A stretch of 13,359 nucleotides of DNA from an uncultured Eubacteriales bacterium (GCA_934541205.1 CAKTDK010000036.1:1-13359), one strand, 5' to 3'; numbered from the stretch's first letter, positions 1 through 7,166 are shown. Notes: generated from the letters alone by a model not told the origin. Program-made: numbers and translations.

Positions 1-13
1 TATAGTTTATCCC

Positions 14-62
14 TTTAAAAAAACCACCGTGAATAAATTTTATTCACGGTGGTTTTTTTAAA
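14..62. terminator. Bidirectional intrinsic terminator
   Basis: A perfect 22-bp inverted repeat (14-35 with 41-62) surrounds a 5-nt loop. The GC-rich core is ACCACCGTGAATA, flanked by an A-tract on the left arm and a T-tract on the right, so it can terminate transcription from either side. On the minus strand it lies about 110 nt after the stop of the glycosyltransferase gene. On the plus strand it would end a gene lying to the left of the window. Confidence 0.93.
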
Positions 63-169
63 AGGATAGTGATAACTTGAAAGCTTAAAGATTTTTACAA
101 TGCCGAAAAGATTTTACCGTTCCGATGTTTTTGTTATTCCAAACGAATATAGTAACCTTAAAAAACTCG

Positions 170-1339
170 TTATTTATTTTTTCCTGTCACTGACTTATAT
201 ACTTCAAGCAGTCTGTTTGCCAGCGCAATACTTCCGCTTTGTTTAACCGATTCTATAACAGAAGCTTTAAGCTCTGAAAGTTCTTCGGGCGATTTTGCTT
301 TTATCATTCTCAGACAATCCGCCATTTCTTTCGGAGAATTAAAAGTATATCCGTTTTTGCCTTCTACTACTTGGTCTTTGTTAACTTCGTCGTATCTTTG
401 CAGAACGGGAAGTCCTGTTGCCATGCCTTCCAGCATGGAAATAGAATTGGTATCTGATAAAGAAGCGGTTATATATAAATCGCAGGAAGCATAATAAGCG
501 GGAAGTTTATCGTGCATAACTTTTCCCAAAAACGTAACCATATTGGAAATACCCAGTTTTTTTGCCTGTTCTTCAAGTTCTTCCTTGCAGGGACCGTCGC
601 CGATAACAACAAGATGAATTTTTTCATCTTCGGTAATTTCCTTTGCCCAGTAATCAAGCAGTATATCAACGCTTTTTTCTTTTCCCAGCCGTCCCACAAA
701 ACAGGTAATCATAACGTCTTTTGGAATATTGTATTTTTCACGGAATTCATTTTTTAATTTTTCCGAAACGTTGTTGGGATTAAAAGCATCAAGCTCAACG
801 GCGTTGGGAATAACGGTAACGTGTTTTGTTACACCTGCCCGTTTTACAAAATCGTTGCATTTTTCAGACGGACCTGTTAAGGCGTCTGCGCGGCTTGTAA
901 GATAACGCAGATATTTGTGGGTAGCTTTTTTAACCGCAGGTATAAAAGGTCTTGGAGCAATATAATAAAGATAATCGTCATACATGGTATGAATAGTATA
1001 TATAAGAGGAACATTAAGCCTTTTTGCTGCTTTAACGCCTGATATTCCGATACCGAATTCGTTATGGATATGAATGATATCGGGATCGAATTGTCTTATA
1101 AGCCGAAGTCTTGAACTGCTTATGGGAGAAGAGATTGAATAATCATAGAATTTTTTGGCGCATGCAGCAGGGCAATGTAAAATTCCGTCTTCTATATAAT
1201 GATGAATGGTGTTTTTGTCAGCGGTTACAATAAGAACTTCGTGTCCAAGGGCTTCAAGCCCCTCTTTTAATATTTTAACGTGTGTAACAACACCGTTTAT
1301 ATATGGTAAATATGTTTCTGTGAAAAGAGCTATTCTCAT
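170..1339 (-). CDS. GT4-family glycosyltransferase (glycolipid-synthase-like)
   Basis: A 389-residue GT-B fold glycosyltransferase that probably transfers a sugar from a nucleotide-sugar donor to a lipid or cell-envelope acceptor at the cytoplasmic face of the membrane. The N-terminal donor-loop motif LFTETYLPYINGVVTH (residues 6-20) matches the diacylglycerol glucosyltransferase and PimB-like GT4 group. The C-terminal half has VGRLGKEKSVDILL (215-228, with Arg217 and Lys222), VVIGDGP (244-250) and LEGMATGLPV (303-312). In the EX7E motif the second Glu is E304, but the first position is Asp296 rather than Glu. The start at 1339 is chosen because AGAGGA lies 7 nt upstream and the canonical N-terminus begins there; the frame is open 21 codons further, through the promoter. 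It lies 75 bp downstream of tyrA with its own promoter. The acceptor cannot be read from sequence. Confidence 0.9.
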   Translation of the reverse strand: MRIALFTETYLPYINGVVTHVKILKEGLEALGHEVLIVTADKNTIHHYIEDGILHCPAACAKKFYDYSISSPISSSRLRLIRQFDPDIIHIHNEFGIGISGVKAAKRLNVPLIYTIHTMYDDYLYYIAPRPFIPAVKKATHKYLRYLTSRADALTGPSEKCNDFVKRAGVTKHVTVIPNAVELDAFNPNNVSEKLKNEFREKYNIPKDVMITCFVGRLGKEKSVDILLDYWAKEITEDEKIHLVVIGDGPCKEELEEQAKKLGISNMVTFLGKVMHDKLPAYYASCDLYITASLSDTNSISMLEGMATGLPVLQRYDEVNKDQVVEGKNGYTFNSPKEMADCLRMIKAKSPEELSELKASVIESVKQSGSIALANRLLEVYKSVTGKNK

Positions 1340-1373
1340 ATTTATTCCTCTTTCGAACAAGTCTATTAACAAT

Positions 1374-1402
1374 ATTTTAACATTTTTTTCATAATAAATC
1401 AA
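1374..1402 (-). promoter_or_regulatory. Predicted sigma-A promoter of the glycosyltransferase gene
   Basis: On the minus strand a -35 TTGATT (1402-1397) is followed, after exactly 17 bp, by a -10 TAAAAT (1379-1374). Transcription would start near 1367, giving a leader of about 28 nt before the ATG at 1339. It lies in the short gap after tyrA, where I see no terminator, so the glycosyltransferase may be read both from here and by read-through. Confidence 0.65.
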
Positions 1403-1414
1403 CTTATAGCGTCA

Positions 1415-2254
1415 TTATTTATCCAAAAGTTCTCTGCGTTTTGAAGAACATTTAAAATATTCTTTTAATTTATCTGCATTATCGGTTTCAATCGCCTGTT
1501 TTATAAGATTGAATTGTTTTTCAAAGTTTTCCATTGAAGTTAAAAGATTTTTCTTGTTTTGAAGAAAAAGCTGGCTCCATAATTCTTCGTTTATGTTTGC
1601 GATACGGGTAAGGTCTCTGTAGCTGTCGCCTATAAATTCTGAGGTATCTTCATTGTGATTGTCAGAATTTATTAAAGCTACCGCAATTGCGTGAGGAAGC
1701 TGAGAAGTAAAGCTTATCATTTCGTCGTGAAGTGAAATGCTGATTCGTTTTATATTTTTAAAGCCTATATCTTTTGCGATTTTTTCTATAAGCTTGATAT
1801 TTTCTTCTTTATTAGATTTTATGGGAGTAATAAGAAAATTTGCTCCTGAAAATACTTTGTTTGTGGCGTATTCAAGACCTTTTTTTTCACGCCCCGCCAT
1901 AGGATGAGAAAAAATAAAATCGATATCTTCAGGCAAAAAAGAAGTGATTTTTGAAACGATATTTTCTTTTATTCCCGTAGCGTCGGTGATTACACAGCCT
2001 TTTTTAAAATTTTTTATATTATCTTTTACAAAAGTTTTTACTAAATTCGGATAAAGTGAAATTATAACCAAATCTGCATTTTGCAGAAGTTTTTCACCTG
2101 TTGTGTCTCCGTTTTTTATTATGCCGAGTTCTTTTGCTTTTTTTATACTGTTTTCATCAATATCTATACCGTAAACATCTTCGTATCCTGCATCTTTTAA
2201 TCCGTAAGCGAAAGAACCGCCTATTACACCCAATCCTACAATTACAATATTCAT
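1415..2254 (-). CDS. tyrA: Prephenate dehydrogenase
   Basis: A 279-residue NAD(P)-dependent enzyme for the oxidative decarboxylation of prephenate to 4-hydroxyphenylpyruvate in tyrosine synthesis; cytoplasmic. The N-terminus carries the Rossmann motif VGLGVIGGSF (6-15). The family signature SHPMAGREKKGLEYA (116-130) contains the predicted substrate His117. Further family motifs are TSQLPHA (183-189, His188) and GDSYRDLTRIA (209-219, Arg213). Length fits the monofunctional form; there is no chorismate mutase or C-terminal ACT domain, so ACT-mediated tyrosine feedback is not expected. The start at 2254 is preferred over an ATG three codons upstream at 2263, because GAAGGG sits directly against the upstream ATG but 9 nt before 2254. 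No other aromatic-pathway gene is next to it. Its 5' leader is an unusual tandem repeat array, listed separately. Confidence 0.92.
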   Translation of the reverse strand: MNIVIVGLGVIGGSFAYGLKDAGYEDVYGIDIDENSIKKAKELGIIKNGDTTGEKLLQNADLVIISLYPNLVKTFVKDNIKNFKKGCVITDATGIKENIVSKITSFLPEDIDFIFSHPMAGREKKGLEYATNKVFSGANFLITPIKSNKEENIKLIEKIAKDIGFKNIKRISISLHDEMISFTSQLPHAIAVALINSDNHNEDTSEFIGDSYRDLTRIANINEELWSQLFLQNKKNLLTSMENFEKQFNLIKQAIETDNADKLKEYFKCSSKRRELLDK

Positions 2255-2260
2255 TTTTTT

Positions 2261-2453
2261 CATCCCTTCAAATTCTACGAAACTACTATTTTTATCTCTT
2301 GAAATTCGCAAAACTATTGTTTTTTATTTCTTTAGATTCTGAAAAACTATTGTTTTCCATTTCTTTAAATTTTCAAAATTGTTGTTTTCATCCCTTCAAA
2401 TTCTGCAAAACTGTTGTTTTTCATTTCTTTAAATTCTGCGAAACTACTTTTTT
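2261..2453 (-). repeat. Six-copy ~33-bp tandem repeat forming the tyrA 5' leader
   Basis: On the minus strand six consecutive units occupy 2453-2422 (32 nt), 2421-2389 (33), 2388-2358 (31), 2357-2325 (33), 2324-2293 (32) and 2292-2261 (32). A typical unit starts AAAAACAATAGTTTTGCAG and ends AAAGAAATG or GAAGGGATG. Most copies have an A-rich/T-rich micro-dyad (AAAAC, 4-nt loop, GTTTT). The full-length unit is divisible by three and would read KNNSFAEFKEM, but the 31- and 32-nt copies break the frame. The array abuts the tyrA -10 box on one side and ends 6 nt before the tyrA ATG on the other; the last copy provides the GAAGGG ribosome-binding site. There are no unique spacers, so it is not CRISPR. 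Confidence 0.92.
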
Positions 2454-2482
2454 ATTATATCAAAAGATTTATTTGTTGTCAT
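2454..2482 (-). promoter_or_regulatory. Predicted sigma-A promoter of tyrA
   Basis: On the minus strand a -35 ATGACA (2482-2477) and a perfect -10 TATAAT (2459-2454) are separated by exactly 17 bp. The promoter lies just past the lysR stop codon. The predicted start near 2447 is inside the first repeat unit, so the leader of about 190 nt is nearly all repeat array. Confidence 0.75.
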
Positions 2483-2488
2483 TAGCAT

Positions 2489-3487
2489 TTAATCATAGCA
2501 GTTTTTAAAATTTTCAATAAAACTTTTTCCCGCGGAGGATAGAAATTTATTTTTATGATATATGGCGCAAACTTGAGTATAAAGTTTTTCATCATCTATA
2601 ATTTTATATGTAAGATTTGGAAAGTCAAATATTTTTATTGCGGAAAAAGGAACTATTGCTACCCCTAGTCCTGCGTTTGCCCACAAAAGTGAAGTCCGCG
2701 CGTCGTCATTTTTACAAAAAACAGAAAAAGCGGTATTGTTTTCTTTAAATTGCTGAGAAAGAAGATTTTCAAAACGGCGGTAAATAATGAGAGGAACATC
2801 TTTTAAATCTTTCAGTGAAATAGTATTTTTTTCAGAAACAGTATTTTCTATGTCATTCAAAAGAGCTTTATTTCTCATATCATTTAAGAGATTTTTATTT
2901 CCCACGTCATTCAAGAGATTTTTGTTTTCTATGTCATTCAAAAGAGCTTTATTTCCTGCATTATTCAAAAAAATCTTATTTCCCACAGCAGCCATAGGTT
3001 CTTTTTCGAGATAAGTACATTTATAATCAGCGGTGTTGAAAGGAGTTCGGACTATTGCAAGTTCAATAACTCCTGAATTTAAAAGCTCCAAAAGCTCAAA
3101 AGTATTTCCCTCGTGTATTTCAAATTTTATGTTTGGATAAGTTTTGTGAAAAAGACTCATTCTTTTATGAAGAAGAACAGCTCCCGAAGAGGAAACGGTG
3201 CCTATTGACAATGTGCCGGAAAACCCGTTTTTTAAGTCTTTTATCTCTTTAAGTGTATTTTTTTCCATATCGAGAATAACTTTAGCGCGTTTATATAATA
3301 TTTTGCCTGCTTCGGTAAGTATAATTTTTCTGCTGCCCCGTTCAAAGAGAAGAGTTTGCGTTTCTTCTTCCAAAAGCTTTAGCTGAAAGCTTAGAGGAGG
3401 CTGGGACATGTGAAGTTTTTTAGCTGCTTTTGTTATATTGCCTTCTTCTGCCAGCGCAGTAAAATATAAAAGCTGTTTTAAATTCAT
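2489..3487 (-). CDS. LysR-family transcriptional regulator with an internal 9-residue repeat expansion
   Basis: A 332-residue DNA-binding regulator. The N-terminal winged HTH is typical: MNLKQLLYFTALAEEGNITKAAKKL through SQPPLS (28-33), then LFERGSRKIILTEAG (47-61), followed by the linker helix. The effector domain starts near GTLSIGTVSSSG (91-102). Residues 170-214 are five tandem 9-residue units (NKALLNDIE type) placed between EPMAAVG (163-169) and NTISLKDLKDVPLIIY (221-236), where relatives have only a short loop. Without the array the protein would be about 290 residues, the usual LysR length. The start at 3487 fits the family N-terminus and GGTGAT upstream; a start four codons earlier is possible. 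Its promoter overlaps that of the divergent ABC exporter genes, so they are the likeliest target, with autoregulation. The effector is unknown. Confidence 0.9.
   Translation of the reverse strand: MNLKQLLYFTALAEEGNITKAAKKLHMSQPPLSFQLKLLEEETQTLLFERGSRKIILTEAGKILYKRAKVILDMEKNTLKEIKDLKNGFSGTLSIGTVSSSGAVLLHKRMSLFHKTYPNIKFEIHEGNTFELLELLNSGVIELAIVRTPFNTADYKCTYLEKEPMAAVGNKIFLNNAGNKALLNDIENKNLLNDVGNKNLLNDMRNKALLNDIENTVSEKNTISLKDLKDVPLIIYRRFENLLSQQFKENNTAFSVFCKNDDARTSLLWANAGLGVAIVPFSAIKIFDFPNLTYKIIDDEKLYTQVCAIYHKNKFLSSAGKSFIENFKNCYD
2846..2980 (-). repeat. Five-copy 27-bp in-frame minisatellite inside lysR
   Basis: Five 27-bp units encode NKIFLNNAG, NKALLNDIE, NKNLLNDVG, NKNLLNDMR and NKALLNDIE (residues 170-178, 179-187, 188-196, 197-205, 206-214). 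The first unit is the most diverged and may be the ancestral loop; units 2 and 5 encode the same nine residues. The repeat leaves the reading frame intact, so loss or gain of copies would shorten or lengthen a loop without truncating the protein. Confidence 0.93.
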
Positions 3488-3509
3488 ATAAATCACCATA
3501 CAAAAAAAG

Positions 3510-3526
3510 TATATATTGTATATATA
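3510..3526. promoter_or_regulatory. AT-rich dyad, possible operator between lysR and the ABC genes
   Basis: TATATAT, TGT, ATATATA form a perfect dyad with 7-bp arms that overlaps the lysR -10 box. LysR-family boxes are often AT-rich dyads, but in a region this AT-rich such a match can arise by chance. Confidence 0.3.
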
Positions 3527-3552
3527 ATAAATATTTTTAATATATATGTCAA
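3524..3552 (-). promoter_or_regulatory. Predicted lysR promoter
   Basis: On the minus strand a perfect -35 TTGACA (3552-3547) is followed after 17 bp by TATTAT (3529-3524). The start would be near 3517, about 30 nt before the lysR ATG. Confidence 0.7.
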
Positions 3553-3563
3553 TGTGTTATACT
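3535..3563 (+). promoter_or_regulatory. Possible promoter of the ABC exporter operon
   Basis: An extended -10 element TGTTATACT (3555-3563) has only a weak -35 (TTTTAA, 3535-3540) at 17 bp. It lies back to back with, and overlapping, the lysR promoter, the usual geometry for a LysR-type regulator controlling a divergent operon. It would give a leader of about 95 nt before the ATG at 3663. Confidence 0.45.
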
Positions 3564-3662
3564 GTTGTAAAATTAAAAATTTAATTTAAAAGAAGTTTTA
3601 TATTTATATATTTGCGGACAGAATATAAAAGAACACAATTATAGGCAAGGGCGTGATTTTTT

Positions 3663-5429
3663 ATGATAAAATTAATGAAAAAATATCTTAAAGATTATAA
3701 AAAAGAGGTTTTTTTAGGCCCTTTTTTTAAATTGGTGGAGGCGGTTTTTGAGCTTCTTGTTCCTATTGTAATGGCGAAAATAATAGATGTTGGAGTGAAA
3801 AATGCAGATACCGTTTATGTTTTTAAATATGGACTTTTAATAGTACTTTTGGGAGTGGTAGGCTATTTAAGCGCGTTGGTGTGTCAGTATTACGGATCAA
3901 GGGCTTCTCAGGGAGTAGGCACAAAAATGAGAAACGACCTTTTTAAGCATATAAATTCCCTTTCCTATTCCGAAATAGACAAATTCGGAACTCCCACTCT
4001 GATAACAAGGCTTACAAATGATATAAACCAAGTTCAGCTTGCAGTTGCCATGCTTATAAGGCTTGTTGTAAGAGCGCCTTTTCTTGTTATTGGTTCAACA
4101 ATTATGGCGATGATGATAGATTTAAAAATTTCACTTATTTTTTTGATAACGGCGCCTGTAATTGCTTTAATAGTATATACAATCATGAAAAAAACCATAC
4201 CTTTTTTCAAAACAATACAAAAAAAGCTTGATAAAATATCTCTTATTACAAGAGAAAATTTAACTGGCATCAGAGTTATAAGAGCTTTTTCAAAGCAGGA
4301 AAGAGAAGAAAAAAGATTTAATGACGCCGTACAGGATCATACCTTTTCGGCAATAAAAGCCGGAAAAATTTCCGCTTTGATGAATCCACTTACTTACATG
4401 GCGGTTAATATAGCAATAATTTTTATAATTTGGTTTGGAGCTTTAAGGGTAGATGAAGGGCATTTATCTCAGGGACAAATTATTGCGCTGGTAAATTATA
4501 TGACTCAAATACTTTTGGCCCTTATAGTAATAGCAAACGTTGTAGTAATCTTTACAAAAGCTTCGGCAAGCTCTTATAGAATACAGGAGGTTTTTGATGT
4601 AAATTCTTCTGTTGTTTTTACAAATGAGCTTGATTTGAATGCAGAAAATCAAGGAAAAAATAAGGTGTCATTTGAAAACGTGTATTTTTCTTACAGTGAT
4701 ACGGAAAATTCGGAATATGCTCTTGAAGATATAAATATAGAGATAAAGGAAAATGAAACCATAGGGGTTATAGGGGGGACGGGTTCCGGAAAAACCACTT
4801 TTATAAATCTGATTCCCAGGTTTTATGACTGCAGTAAAGGAACGGTTTATTTAGACGGTATTGATATAAAAAAATATAGTAAAAAACAAATAAGTAAGAA
4901 AATAGGAATAGTTCCGCAAAAAGCGGTGCTTTTTGCTGGAACTGTAAGAGAGAATATGAAATGGCGTGATGAAAACGCTTCCGATGAAGAAATTTTTAAG
5001 GCTTTAGAAATTTCCCAGTCTATGGATTTTGTGAAAAGCCTGAAAGGAGGCCTTGATTTTAAAATTCAGCAGGGCGGAAAAAATCTTTCGGGTGGTCAAA
5101 GACAAAGACTTACAATAGCAAGAGCTTTAGTGGGAAGCCCTGAAATAGTTATTCTGGATGACAGCGCAAGCGCCCTTGATTTTGCAACAGATGCCGCATT
5201 AAGAAAAGCGCTTAAGCACCGAATTTCAAATACTACCGTTTTTTTGGTGTCTCAAAGAGTAAATACAGTAAAAAACGCTGACCGTATTGTTGTTTTTGAC
5301 GATGGAAAAATAGCGGGAATAGGAACCCATTTTGATCTTTTTGAAAACTGTGAAGTTTACAAAGAAATTTGTTTGTCACAGCTTAGCCGTGATGAAATAG
5401 AAGCTTTCGCAAGAAAAGAGGTGCGGTAA
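3663..5429 (+). CDS. Heterodimeric ABC exporter, subunit with degenerate Walker B (TM287/BmrC-like)
   Basis: A 588-residue half-transporter with an N-terminal six-helix exporter domain (about residues 15-305) and a C-terminal ATPase. Visible motifs are Walker A GGTGSGKT (371-378), Q-loop VPQK, canonical signature LSGGQ (475-479) and Walker B ILDDSAS. Here Asp500 replaces the catalytic Glu. The H-loop His is replaced by Gln531 (VSQR). These two changes mark the degenerate-site subunit of heterodimeric exporters such as TM287/288 and BmrCD. Its intact signature completes the working ATP site of the partner encoded next. It probably expels drugs, lipids or peptides across the cytoplasmic membrane; the substrate cannot be read. 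The start at 3663 is preceded by AAGGGCG with a rather long spacing. The stop is directly followed by the partner's ATG. A LysR gene is divergent. Confidence 0.93.
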   Translation: MIKLMKKYLKDYKKEVFLGPFFKLVEAVFELLVPIVMAKIIDVGVKNADTVYVFKYGLLIVLLGVVGYLSALVCQYYGSRASQGVGTKMRNDLFKHINSLSYSEIDKFGTPTLITRLTNDINQVQLAVAMLIRLVVRAPFLVIGSTIMAMMIDLKISLIFLITAPVIALIVYTIMKKTIPFFKTIQKKLDKISLITRENLTGIRVIRAFSKQEREEKRFNDAVQDHTFSAIKAGKISALMNPLTYMAVNIAIIFIIWFGALRVDEGHLSQGQIIALVNYMTQILLALIVIANVVVIFTKASASSYRIQEVFDVNSSVVFTNELDLNAENQGKNKVSFENVYFSYSDTENSEYALEDINIEIKENETIGVIGGTGSGKTTFINLIPRFYDCSKGTVYLDGIDIKKYSKKQISKKIGIVPQKAVLFAGTVRENMKWRDENASDEEIFKALEISQSMDFVKSLKGGLDFKIQQGGKNLSGGQRQRLTIARALVGSPEIVILDDSASALDFATDAALRKALKHRISNTTVFLVSQRVNTVKNADRIVVFDDGKIAGIGTHFDLFENCEVYKEICLSQLSRDEIEAFARKEVR

Positions 5430-7160
5430 ATGAGAAAAAATGTGTTGAAAAGGCTTGTAAGATATACCAAACCTTATATGAGATATATAGTTTTATCATT
5501 TTTAGCTGCCGCTGTAAGCGTTGTATTAACGCTTTTGGTACCTATTTTGGTGGGAAAAGCCGTTGATAATATAATCGGAAAAGGAAATATTAATTTTAGT
5601 GCAGTTATAACCGTTTTGATTTCTCTTGGAATAACAATTGTTATAACTTCGGTTTTTCAGTGGATTATGAGTATATGTACAAATATTATTACAAATAAAA
5701 CAGTAATGGATTTGAGAACAGAGGTTTTTGATAAAATAAATTCTCTTCCTCTAAAATATGTGGATTCAAATGCTCACGGCGATATTATCTCAAGAATGAT
5801 AACGGATATAGACCAGATAGGAGAAGGACTTCTTCAAGGTTTTACCCAGCTTTTTACCGGAATTATTACGATTATTGGCACATTGATTTTTATGCTTACC
5901 ATAAATATTCCCATTGCGATTATAGTAGTCATATTAACACCGTTATCTTTTTTTGTCGCTTCTTTTATAGCAAAAAGATGCCACAGTATGTTTGCACTCC
6001 AGTCTTTGACAAGAGGAGAAATGACTTCTTTGGCAGAAGAAATGATTGGAAACGGAAAAGTTGTAAAAGCATTCGGACAAGAAGAAAAAGCGCAGGAGAA
6101 ATTTGAAGAGATAAATGAAAGACTGTACGACTGTGGTTTTAAAGCGCAGTTTTATTCCGCACTTGTAAATCCTTCCACAAGATTCATAAATGGGATAGTA
6201 TATGCTGCGGTAGGTATTTTCGGAGCATTATCCGCAATAAAAGGGCATGTTTCAATAGGCCAGATATCAGCGTTTTTATCTTATGCTAATCAGTATACAA
6301 AACCTTTTAATGAAATATCGGGAGTAGCTACTGAACTTCAAAATGCTATTGCTTCAGCTCAAAGGGTTTTTAATATTTTGGATGAAAATGAAGAAACAAA
6401 AGAAAATCCGCTAAATGTTATTAATGAATGCAACGGAAATGTAAAGCTTCAAAATGTCGATTTTTCATACAATGATAAGCCTTTTATAGAGAATTTTAAT
6501 CTTGAAGCGAAAAACGGCCAGAAAATTGCTGTAGTAGGACCTACAGGCTGTGGTAAAACTACGTTAATAAATCTTCTTATGAGATTTTATGATTCGGAAA
6601 AGGGATGTATAACAGTAGAAGGTATTGATATAAAAACTTTAAGTCGAAAAAATCTTAGAAATATGTATGGAATGGTACTTCAGGATACCTGGCTTTTTCA
6701 GGGAACTATTTTTGAAAATATAGCGTACGGTAAAGAAAACGCTTCAATGGAAGAAGTAATGGATGCGGCAAAAAAAGCTCATGCCCATTCTTTTATAAAA
6801 AGACTGAAAAATGGCTATAATACTATGATATCGGAAGACGGGGGAAGTCTTTCGCAAGGACAAAAACAGCTTTTGTCAATAGCGAGGGTAATGCTTACAA
6901 AGCCTCCTATGCTTATTTTAGATGAGGCTACCAGCAGTATTGATACAATGACGGAAATAAGAATACAAAAAGCTTTTATGGAAATGATGGAGGGACGAAC
7001 CAGTTTTGTCGTTGCTCATCGTCTTTCAACAATTAAAGAGGCTGATATTATTATTGTTATGAAAGACGGAAAAATTATAGAAAAAGGAAATCATGAGGAG
7101 CTTTTAAAAGAAAAAGGCTTTTATTATAACTTATATAACAGTCAGTTTGCTCCTGTATAA
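5430..7160 (+). CDS. Heterodimeric ABC exporter, catalytically competent subunit (TM288/BmrD-like)
   Basis: A 576-residue half-transporter, partner of the preceding subunit; its ATG follows the upstream TAA with no gap, with GAGGTG as ribosome-binding site, implying translational coupling. The N-terminal six-helix exporter domain (about 15-310) is followed by an ATPase with Walker A GPTGCGKT (370-377), Q-loop VLQD, Walker B LILDEATSSID with catalytic Glu499, and H-loop His530 (VAHRLST). Its signature is LSQGQ (474-478) rather than LSGGQ. In this class the altered signature faces the degenerate Walker B of the partner, so the pair has one hydrolytic and one mainly structural ATP site. Both halves of that signature are present here, so I infer an obligate heterodimer. 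Substrate unknown. Confidence 0.94.
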   Translation: MRKNVLKRLVRYTKPYMRYIVLSFLAAAVSVVLTLLVPILVGKAVDNIIGKGNINFSAVITVLISLGITIVITSVFQWIMSICTNIITNKTVMDLRTEVFDKINSLPLKYVDSNAHGDIISRMITDIDQIGEGLLQGFTQLFTGIITIIGTLIFMLTINIPIAIIVVILTPLSFFVASFIAKRCHSMFALQSLTRGEMTSLAEEMIGNGKVVKAFGQEEKAQEKFEEINERLYDCGFKAQFYSALVNPSTRFINGIVYAAVGIFGALSAIKGHVSIGQISAFLSYANQYTKPFNEISGVATELQNAIASAQRVFNILDENEETKENPLNVINECNGNVKLQNVDFSYNDKPFIENFNLEAKNGQKIAVVGPTGCGKTTLINLLMRFYDSEKGCITVEGIDIKTLSRKNLRNMYGMVLQDTWLFQGTIFENIAYGKENASMEEVMDAAKKAHAHSFIKRLKNGYNTMISEDGGSLSQGQKQLLSIARVMLTKPPMLILDEATSSIDTMTEIRIQKAFMEMMEGRTSFVVAHRLSTIKEADIIIVMKDGKIIEKGNHEELLKEKGFYYNLYNSQFAPV

Positions 7161-7166
7161 AAACAG

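Noticed and set aside
85..120. Imperfect direct repeat (AAAGATTTTTAC / AAAAGATTTTACC)
   Set aside because: Only two short AT-rich copies in the 3' region of the glycosyltransferase gene; within chance for this composition.
2261..2453. CRISPR array
   Set aside because: Units are directly adjacent with no unique spacers, and no cas gene is present.
2261..2453. T-box or other tyrosine riboswitch ahead of tyrA
   Set aside because: The leader is repeat units; there is no T-box sequence, specifier stem or terminator/antiterminator pair.
2101..2508. Plus-strand 135-codon open frame with 11-residue repeats
   Set aside because: It spans the start of tyrA and the 33-bp leader array on the opposite strand; low-complexity Phe/Leu-rich translation and no ribosome-binding site.
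2489..2508. lysR, tyrA and glycosyltransferase as one biosynthetic operon
   Set aside because: Good promoters precede both tyrA and the glycosyltransferase, and the three functions share no pathway; common orientation alone is weak evidence.
2787..3014. Plus-strand open frame with a strong 9-residue periodicity (SFKRALFLI type)
   Set aside because: It is the reverse strand of the 27-bp array in lysR; the repeat removes stops on both strands. LysR has the recognisable domains.
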